Translations under genes and position numbers: made by a program
From: Actinomycetota bacterium
GTDB lineage: Bacteria > Actinomycetota > Geothermincolia > Geothermincolales > RBG-13-55-18
Direction of reading: 5' to 3'
Length of the DNA stretch: 41,858 nt
Assembly: GCA_003598015.1 (NCBI GenBank)
Contig: QZKE01000060.1
Location: 1-41,858 of the forward strand
Shown here: in pieces, positions 36,991 to 41,858 of the stretch
How the letters are laid out: each line of letters begins with the position of its first letter
Numbering within the stretch: the stretch's first letter is position 1
The notes under the pieces: model-generated
The model's input: the letters and a program-made list of their open reading frames with translations, nothing else
Databases searched by the model: none
What the model was told of the DNA's origin: nothing

Positions 36991-39680
36991 AGAACGGTTT
37001 TCCCGGGCGCTGCATCGCCGTGCTGGGGTGCATGCTCCTGGCTCTTTCACTGACGTCGTTATGTGCGCCGCCGGCGGGAGCGGCCACCTGGACCAGGATA
37101 GCCAGTGGCGGCGTAACCAACGCGAACAATATCGAGATGGGACCCGGCGTCGTCTACAGAGGTCTGCAGACCATCTTCTCGACGCCCATCACGGGGATAC
37201 TGCAGCCGCCAGGCCCTGTTTCCATGTACACGTACAATGGGAGCGCGTTCGCGCAAGTGGGGCCGGACAGCTTCAACAACCCCAACATCAAGGGCACCCA
37301 GCCCACCGCGATCTACAACGACAAGCTCTACATAGGCACCGCGAACGGAACCGATGGCGGTGAGATCTTCGTGTGGGACGGGAGCGATGACCCGGTCAGG
37401 GACGACGCCACCGCCAACGGTTTCGGCCTCGGCGGCTCCAGCGACACCGCCATACCCCTGGATGCCATCGGCGGGAATCTCCTGGTCGCCGTGAACAGGA
37501 GCTCCACCGGACTGCCCTTCCTGCTCTACGAATACGACGGAAGCAACTGGTCGATGCTCGCGGGCCCGGGCGCCCCGCACCAGGCCGGGTTGGGAAATGC
37601 GCACAACTACGGCGTCGTCTTCTGCGGCAAGTTCGAGGACAAACTGGTTCTTCCCGTATTCAACTTCACGGACGGGATCGAGGTCTGGACCTACGACGGC
37701 TCGAGCTTCGAGCTCATCGGCGAAGCGGGTGGTCCCGGTTGCTGGGATGCGAGCCAGTTGATCGGCTCGGTCGCCTATTCACCCCTGGAAGGGAAGCTGT
37801 ACATGGGCACCAGCGACCTTGACTTCTTCTCTCCCGGGGGCGGCAGGCTCTACGCCTATGACGGAAGCGCTTGGAGCCTGGTCGTGGGCTCGGGAATAGA
37901 CAACGTCAACAACCTCTTCTTCTGCCCGCTGGTCAGGGGCGAGGACCTCTACGTTGCCGCGGGCAACGTAGCCCAGGGCTGCCGCATCTACCAGCGGTCG
38001 GGAGGCGGCTTCACGCCCATAAGCGACTACGGGATGGACGGGACCAACAACAACATGGGCTTGTTGATCACCAGCTATAACGCCGAACTCCTCGCCGTTA
38101 CCAGCAACGCCAACGGGGGAGAGGTATGGACGACCCCCATCGCGCCCTCCATAGACCGGCTCGTGCCGGACGCGGCCGCCAGGGGCTGGAAGGTCAGGAT
38201 AGAGGGTCACGATTTTATGGACAGCCAGGGCGGTGGCGCGGTGACCTTCAACGGGGTCCCGGTACAGAGCTACCTGTCCTGGAGCGATACGGACATAGAG
38301 GTGCTGGTGCCGCCCGGGGCCACGGACGGTCCGGTGCGAGTATCCCAGAGCAACGGGGACTCCAACGAAGTGGACTTCACCGTGGAGGGGAATTACTACT
38401 TCGCCGAGGGTTACACGGGTGCGGGCTTCCAGGAGTACCTGTGCATAGGCAACGCCAACGACGACGCCGTCTCCGCCAGCATCACCTACATGTACCCGGA
38501 CGGAAGCACGCAGGACCAGGCGGTTGAGGTTCCGCCCAAATCCCGCACCACGGTGAACGTCAACTCCCTGGTGGGACCGGACAGAGAGGTCTCGGCCCGG
38601 ATTACCTCGGTTGATGCCATAGTCGTCGAACGCCCCATGTATTTCCTCTACGGTGGGGTGTGGTCGGGTGGCCACGACGTCGTGGGAGCGACCGAGACCT
38701 CCGCCAGCTGGTACTTCGCCGAAGGATACACCGGGGCTGGCTTCCAGGAATGGATATGCGTGCTCAATCCCGGGGACAACCCCGCCGGCCTCACTTTCCG
38801 CTTCATGACCCAGGAGGAGGGGTTGAGGGAGGTCACCGGCTTCTCCGTAGCCGCCCATTCCCGCGCCAGCTTCCGGGCCAACCAGATCCTGGGAGATAAC
38901 TACCAGACGTCTCTCGAGCTCGTCTCCACCCAGCCCATCGTGGCCGAACGCCCCATGTACTTCGACTACTCCGGCACCGCCAGCAGGGGCTGGAAAGGGG
39001 GCCATTGCGTGATGGGAACCCCCACGCTGTCGCGATCCTACTATTTCGCCGAGGGCACCACCCGCTCCAACTTCGAGGAGTGGCTCACCCTGCAGAACCC
39101 CAACCCCGATGCCGTCACCATCCTGGCTACGTACCAGTTGGGCCCGGGTCAGGGTGCGCCGGTGCAGGCGGCATACGATGTGCCTGCGAACTACCGGCGC
39201 ACCATCTACGTACCCGGCGAGGTGGGCATGGAGAAGGACGTATCCGTGCTGCTGACCTGCACGAGAGACTTTCTGGCCGAACGCCCCATGTACTTCGACT
39301 ACTCTTATACGGACCTGCGTGCCCAGGGGGGGCATTGCGTCATAGGTTCACCCGAACCCGCCTCGGACTGGTTCCTGGCCGAGGGCTATACCGGGCCGGG
39401 CTTCAACCAGTGGATATGCCTGCAGAACCCCGGGGACACCGATGCGATGGCGGAGGTGACCTACTACACCCAGGAGGTGGGGGCTCTCGCCACGCAGAGA
39501 GTCAACGTTCCCGCTCGCACACGCAATACCATCATGGTCAACGACTCCGCGGGGCGTGGCTACCAGCTATCCACCGGCATCAAGGTCGTATCCGGCCCGA
39601 ACATAGTGGTGGAGAGGCCCATGTACTTCAACTTCTCCATCTGGAATGGCGGGCATGATGTAGTGGGGTATACGCCCTGA
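36987..39680 (+). CDS. Secreted protein: propeller-like domain, TIG domain and four YFAEG/ERPMYF repeats
   Basis: 897 residues, ATG at 36987 with AAGGAG six bases before. A signal peptide ends near PPAGAA (residue 32). Residues 33-385 contain about six beta-propeller-like motifs of the form Y-x-Y-D-G-S-x-W/F (YEYDGSNWSML, WTYDGSSFELI, YAYDGSAWSLV). A TIG domain follows (about 388-465, PSIDRLVPDAAARG). Four repeats come next with F(A/L)EG at about 472, 577, 687 and 797, each ending ERPMYF and GGH. Units 3 and 4 match those of the 31133 protein position by position (TTR-x-x-FEEW, ATYQLG-GQG, LQNPGD). No anchor. Exported; function unknown. Confidence 0.85.
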   Translation: MKNGFPGRCIAVLGCMLLALSLTSLCAPPAGAATWTRIASGGVTNANNIEMGPGVVYRGLQTIFSTPITGILQPPGPVSMYTYNGSAFAQVGPDSFNNPNIKGTQPTAIYNDKLYIGTANGTDGGEIFVWDGSDDPVRDDATANGFGLGGSSDTAIPLDAIGGNLLVAVNRSSTGLPFLLYEYDGSNWSMLAGPGAPHQAGLGNAHNYGVVFCGKFEDKLVLPVFNFTDGIEVWTYDGSSFELIGEAGGPGCWDASQLIGSVAYSPLEGKLYMGTSDLDFFSPGGGRLYAYDGSAWSLVVGSGIDNVNNLFFCPLVRGEDLYVAAGNVAQGCRIYQRSGGGFTPISDYGMDGTNNNMGLLITSYNAELLAVTSNANGGEVWTTPIAPSIDRLVPDAAARGWKVRIEGHDFMDSQGGGAVTFNGVPVQSYLSWSDTDIEVLVPPGATDGPVRVSQSNGDSNEVDFTVEGNYYFAEGYTGAGFQEYLCIGNANDDAVSASITYMYPDGSTQDQAVEVPPKSRTTVNVNSLVGPDREVSARITSVDAIVVERPMYFLYGGVWSGGHDVVGATETSASWYFAEGYTGAGFQEWICVLNPGDNPAGLTFRFMTQEEGLREVTGFSVAAHSRASFRANQILGDNYQTSLELVSTQPIVAERPMYFDYSGTASRGWKGGHCVMGTPTLSRSYYFAEGTTRSNFEEWLTLQNPNPDAVTILATYQLGPGQGAPVQAAYDVPANYRRTIYVPGEVGMEKDVSVLLTCTRDFLAERPMYFDYSYTDLRAQGGHCVIGSPEPASDWFLAEGYTGPGFNQWICLQNPGDTDAMAEVTYYTQEVGALATQRVNVPARTRNTIMVNDSAGRGYQLSTGIKVVSGPNIVVERPMYFNFSIWNGGHDVVGYTP

Positions 39681-39705
39681 GAGCTTTCGGTCGCGGAAAT
39701 ATGCC

Positions 39706-39735
39706 GGAAAGGGCTCACGGAAGTGGGCCCTTTCC
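39706..39735 (+). terminator. Hairpin after the repeat protein
   Basis: GGAAAGGGC (39706-39714) and GCCCTTTCC (39727-39735) are perfect inverted copies with a 12-nt loop, 25 bp past the stop codon. A distinct T-run after the stem is missing. Confidence 0.5.
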
Positions 39736-39811
39736 ATGGCATGACAGAGCAACATCCCCCGCATCCCCTCTCCCGGAAGGATAGTCGATCCGGCATCCTG
39801 CCGCGCGATGC

Positions 39812-39820
39812 TGCTAGAAT
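39812..39820 (+). promoter_or_regulatory. Extended -10 of the oxidoreductase gene
   Basis: TG-C-TAGAAT, 50 bp before the ATG at 39870. No good -35. Confidence 0.45.
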
Positions 39821-39869
39821 AGCCTCGAGGTCATGCCTGATGGATCAGGGAAAGACGTGAGGAGCGGCG

Positions 39870-41141
39870 ATGAAAGAGATAGTCGTTGTCGGCGCGAGTG
39901 GCGACATGGCCAGGGTGGCCGTCACCAGGCTTTTAGCTCTCAGGGACGACTGCCGGCTGAGGCTCGCGGACCGGGACCTGGGCGGGGCGGAGCGCCTGGC
40001 GCGCGCGTTGGGGAGCGAGCGGCTTGCGCCGGAGTACGTGGACATATTCGACCGGCGCGTGCTCGCGGAGGTCATCTCCGGCGCGCATCTCGTCGTAAAC
40101 TGCACCGGACCGTATTACCGCACCGCGAAGCCGGTTCTGGAGGCCTGCATCGCCGGCGGCACCGATTACGTGGATATGTGCGATGATGAGGACTCGGCCC
40201 TGTCCATGCTCGTGCTGGACCGCGAGGCGCACGAGCGAGGCGTCACCGCCCTCATATGCTGCGGCATCGCGCCCGGCCTGCTCAACGTCCTGGCGCGTGC
40301 AGCCGCCTCCGAACTCGACGAGTTCGAGGACATCGAGCTGGCCTGGGTGAGCGGCCAGGCTCCCCCCGCCGAAGACCGCCCGGCGGGAAGTGTCGGGGTC
40401 ATCGAACATATGCTCCACTGCTGCGTCGGCATGTGCGCCACCATCCGCGACGGGGGCAGGACATACATCCCCGCCTTCAAGGAGGGCAGGGTGATCGAGT
40501 TCCCCGCTCCCCTTGGCCCTTACAAGGTGTTCGAGCTCGGGCACGCCGAACCGGCCACCATCCCCAGGTTCATGCCCGGGCTGCGCAACCTGCGCACCAT
40601 GGGGGCGATCTACCCGCCATATCTCAACGGGCTTTTCCGGGGCATAGCGGGGCAGGTGACCCGTGGCTCGGTGGGCATGCGGGAGGCCGTCGAATTCATC
40701 GTCGCCCTGGACAAGGGGGGCAGGGTAGCGAGCCTGCGGCCTTTTCTCGGCGTGCTGTCGGGCGTGATGGGCCAGTTGCTGCGCGGCGAGATCCGCCTCC
40801 GCGACCTGCGCGGCCTCCTGCAGGCCTCCACCGGGCGGCTGCAGGTGGAGGCGCTCGGCGGCATCTACGTCTCGGTCTCCGGCGTCAAAGACGGCCGGCG
40901 CGCACGCGTAACCGTGTCGGAAGCGTCCGTACAGGGAGCCGGTGAAGGCAGTATGGATATCGACGTGGTGACCGGGACCTGCCTGGCCGCGTTCGCATCG
41001 TTGATGCTCGCCGGGGACGTTACCGGCAAGGGGGTCATGGCTCCCGAAGCATGCGTGGACCCGCACAGGTATGTGGACGAGTTGAAAAAGGCTCTCCCCG
41101 AATACGACATGAAACTCGATCTTCAGTTCAGCTGGATCTAG
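39870..41141 (+). CDS. Saccharopine dehydrogenase-like NAD(P)-binding oxidoreductase
   Basis: 423 residues, ATG at 39870 after AGGAG. The N-terminus is a Rossmann fold typical of the saccharopine dehydrogenase NADP-binding family: IVVVGASGDMARVAV, LRLADRDLGGAERLA, then HLVVNCTGPYYR and GGTDYVDMCDDE. CCGIAPGLLNVLARAA follows, as in members acting on short-chain or lipid-linked substrates. The C-terminal half is less conserved. True lysine-pathway function is unlikely, since many relatives are trans-acting enoyl reductases or uncharacterised. Cytoplasmic, apparently monocistronic, with an extended -10 just upstream. Confidence 0.85.
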   Translation: MKEIVVVGASGDMARVAVTRLLALRDDCRLRLADRDLGGAERLARALGSERLAPEYVDIFDRRVLAEVISGAHLVVNCTGPYYRTAKPVLEACIAGGTDYVDMCDDEDSALSMLVLDREAHERGVTALICCGIAPGLLNVLARAAASELDEFEDIELAWVSGQAPPAEDRPAGSVGVIEHMLHCCVGMCATIRDGGRTYIPAFKEGRVIEFPAPLGPYKVFELGHAEPATIPRFMPGLRNLRTMGAIYPPYLNGLFRGIAGQVTRGSVGMREAVEFIVALDKGGRVASLRPFLGVLSGVMGQLLRGEIRLRDLRGLLQASTGRLQVEALGGIYVSVSGVKDGRRARVTVSEASVQGAGEGSMDIDVVTGTCLAAFASLMLAGDVTGKGVMAPEACVDPHRYVDELKKALPEYDMKLDLQFSWI

Positions 41142-41185
41142 CGAGCCGCGCGCGGCAAACCGTCGTGCTCCGACGAATGTTATAA

Positions 41186-41214
41186 TTTACATATATTGGC
41201 TTCGTTTGTATACT
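41186..41214 (+). promoter_or_regulatory. Sigma70-type promoter of the right-edge lipoprotein
   Basis: TTTACA (41186-41191), a 17-nt spacer, then TATACT (41209-41214), about 120 bp before the ATG at 41334. Confidence 0.65.
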
Positions 41215-41333
41215 CTGGAAGATACTCAAAGAATTCGCCTGCCCCGTTCACGAACACAGCGAGTTATGGAAGGGGGGATGGTAAAAACCTTTTAGGAAGA
41301 GTTACCGGGCTCGAGAGAGGAAAGGGGGTTGCC

Positions 41334-41858
41334 ATGAGGAGATACATCATCGCGGTCATCGCCATGCTGATAGCCGTGTCGCTGCTCGTGCTCGCCGGAT
41401 GCGGCGAGGATAAGACTACCGCAGACACCAGCGAGTACGCCGGAACGTACATCAGCGAAGACAATGCGGACGACTACATCGAGATCGGGGACAACAACAC
41501 CTTCACCATGATGAGCGACGGAGAGGAGACCTCGGGCTCCTGCGACGTCGAGGACGGAAGCCTGCTCCTGTCCGCCGGCAGCTACAACGCCACCATGAAG
41601 ATCAGCGGCGACGCGATCACGGATGAGGACGGGAACCGCTACGTAAAAGGCTATGCCACGGTCGAAGAGGCCATCGAGGCGTACTGCGCGGCGAACGGGA
41701 TCGTCATTCCCGACCTGACCATCTCGGAGGAGAAGCAGGTAAGCCAGCAGGACCCCGCCTGGGAGGTGGATTACGCCTTCCCGGCCGAGGCCGAGGGCGA
41801 GGGGGTCTTCTTCCTGCTCCAGAACAGTGACGGGGCATGGGCGGTCATCGCCCACACG
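41334..41858 (+). CDS. Lipoprotein, cut by the right edge
   Basis: 175 codons are visible and the frame is open at the edge. The ATG at 41334 follows GGAAAGGGGG. The signal is a lipoprotein type: RRYIIAVIAMLIAVSLLV and the lipobox LAGC (Cys23). The next part (about 33-105) is a small beta-rich domain of the kind seen in many lipoproteins: YAGTYISEDNADDYIEI, an SGSCDVEDG turn and DEDGNRYVK. From about 110 to the edge a second region follows (TVEEAIEAYCAANG, then VFFLLQNSDGAWAVIA). No enzyme motif. Exported and membrane-anchored; function unknown. Confidence 0.75.
   Translation, partial: MRRYIIAVIAMLIAVSLLVLAGCGEDKTTADTSEYAGTYISEDNADDYIEIGDNNTFTMMSDGEETSGSCDVEDGSLLLSAGSYNATMKISGDAITDEDGNRYVKGYATVEEAIEAYCAANGIVIPDLTISEEKQVSQQDPAWEVDYAFPAEAEGEGVFFLLQNSDGAWAVIAHT

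Noticed and set aside
21595-39680. CRISPR arrays
   Set aside because: The repeats seen are protein-coding units or dispersed palindromes. No short, regularly spaced repeats with unique spacers and no cas genes were found.

Overview
The window is GC-rich bacterial DNA, with AT-richer islands around 1340-1560, 20800-20850, 21240-21260 and 25300-26300. Genes use strong Shine-Dalgarno sites and frequent GTG and TTG starts. The content points to a non-model, probably anaerobic or facultative Actinomycetota lineage. It has an OtsB1-type three-domain trehalose protein, a stand-alone BTAD (SARP-like) regulator, CoA chemistry (crotonase, CoA-transferase remnant, two 2-hydroxyacyl-CoA dehydratase-family proteins), several Tat-exported iron-sulfur proteins, and large secreted proteins with repeated YFAEG...ERPMYF modules. 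The lineage is inferred from gene content; no rRNA, tRNA or marker gene is present.

Layout. 1-2200: a possible gene leaving the left edge, a BTAD regulator and a divergent TetR regulator around an AT-rich promoter region. 2240-4310: a SEC-C motif protein and an SCP2-like protein, separated by an intrinsic terminator. 4680-8510: a lipoprotein alpha/beta hydrolase and an N-acyl-D-amino-acid deacylase-type amidohydrolase. 8550-9570: a two-gene operon of cysteine-rich proteins (C_GCxxG_C_C family and an ATC-hydrolase-like protein). 9900-14600: an FKBP-type isomerase and the giant beta-phosphoglucomutase/trehalose-phosphatase/GH65 fusion. 14780-18160: a GH3 lipoprotein, a crotonase, a GNAT acetyltransferase and a 5'-truncated CoA-transferase. 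18230-21210: a SmtB-like metal sensor and a P2-type ATPase, with two candidate operators. 21600-25100, 31130-33175 and 36990-39680: three secreted proteins built on arrays of ~105-111-residue repeats. 25290-28180: a DUF2207 membrane protein and an M48-like peptidase. 28340-30890: two HgdB/BcrB-family proteins. 33390-36460: a Tat/membrane iron-sulfur cluster (ferredoxin, DUF362, NapH-like, NapG-like). 39870-41140: a saccharopine-dehydrogenase-like oxidoreductase. 41334-end: a lipoprotein cut by the right edge.

Two patterns stand out. First, a family of short palindromic elements with a GGGGTC core between CAGGC/GCCTG-type arms (near 6655, 8512, 10472/10581, 15889, 18176, 29724, 33246/33361) lies next to the 3' end of a gene every time, often exactly between convergent genes. 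Second, the three YFAEG/ERPMYF proteins each carry four repeat equivalents behind different N-terminal modules. In one of them the array is flanked by two half-units and sits between helical segments. Other notable points are a complete alpha5 zinc-site signature in the regulator next to a P2-type (not CPx-type) ATPase, a SARP-style 11-bp direct repeat downstream of the BTAD gene, and a 35-bp perfect inverted repeat after the trehalose gene. No CRISPR array, insertion sequence, rRNA or tRNA was found.
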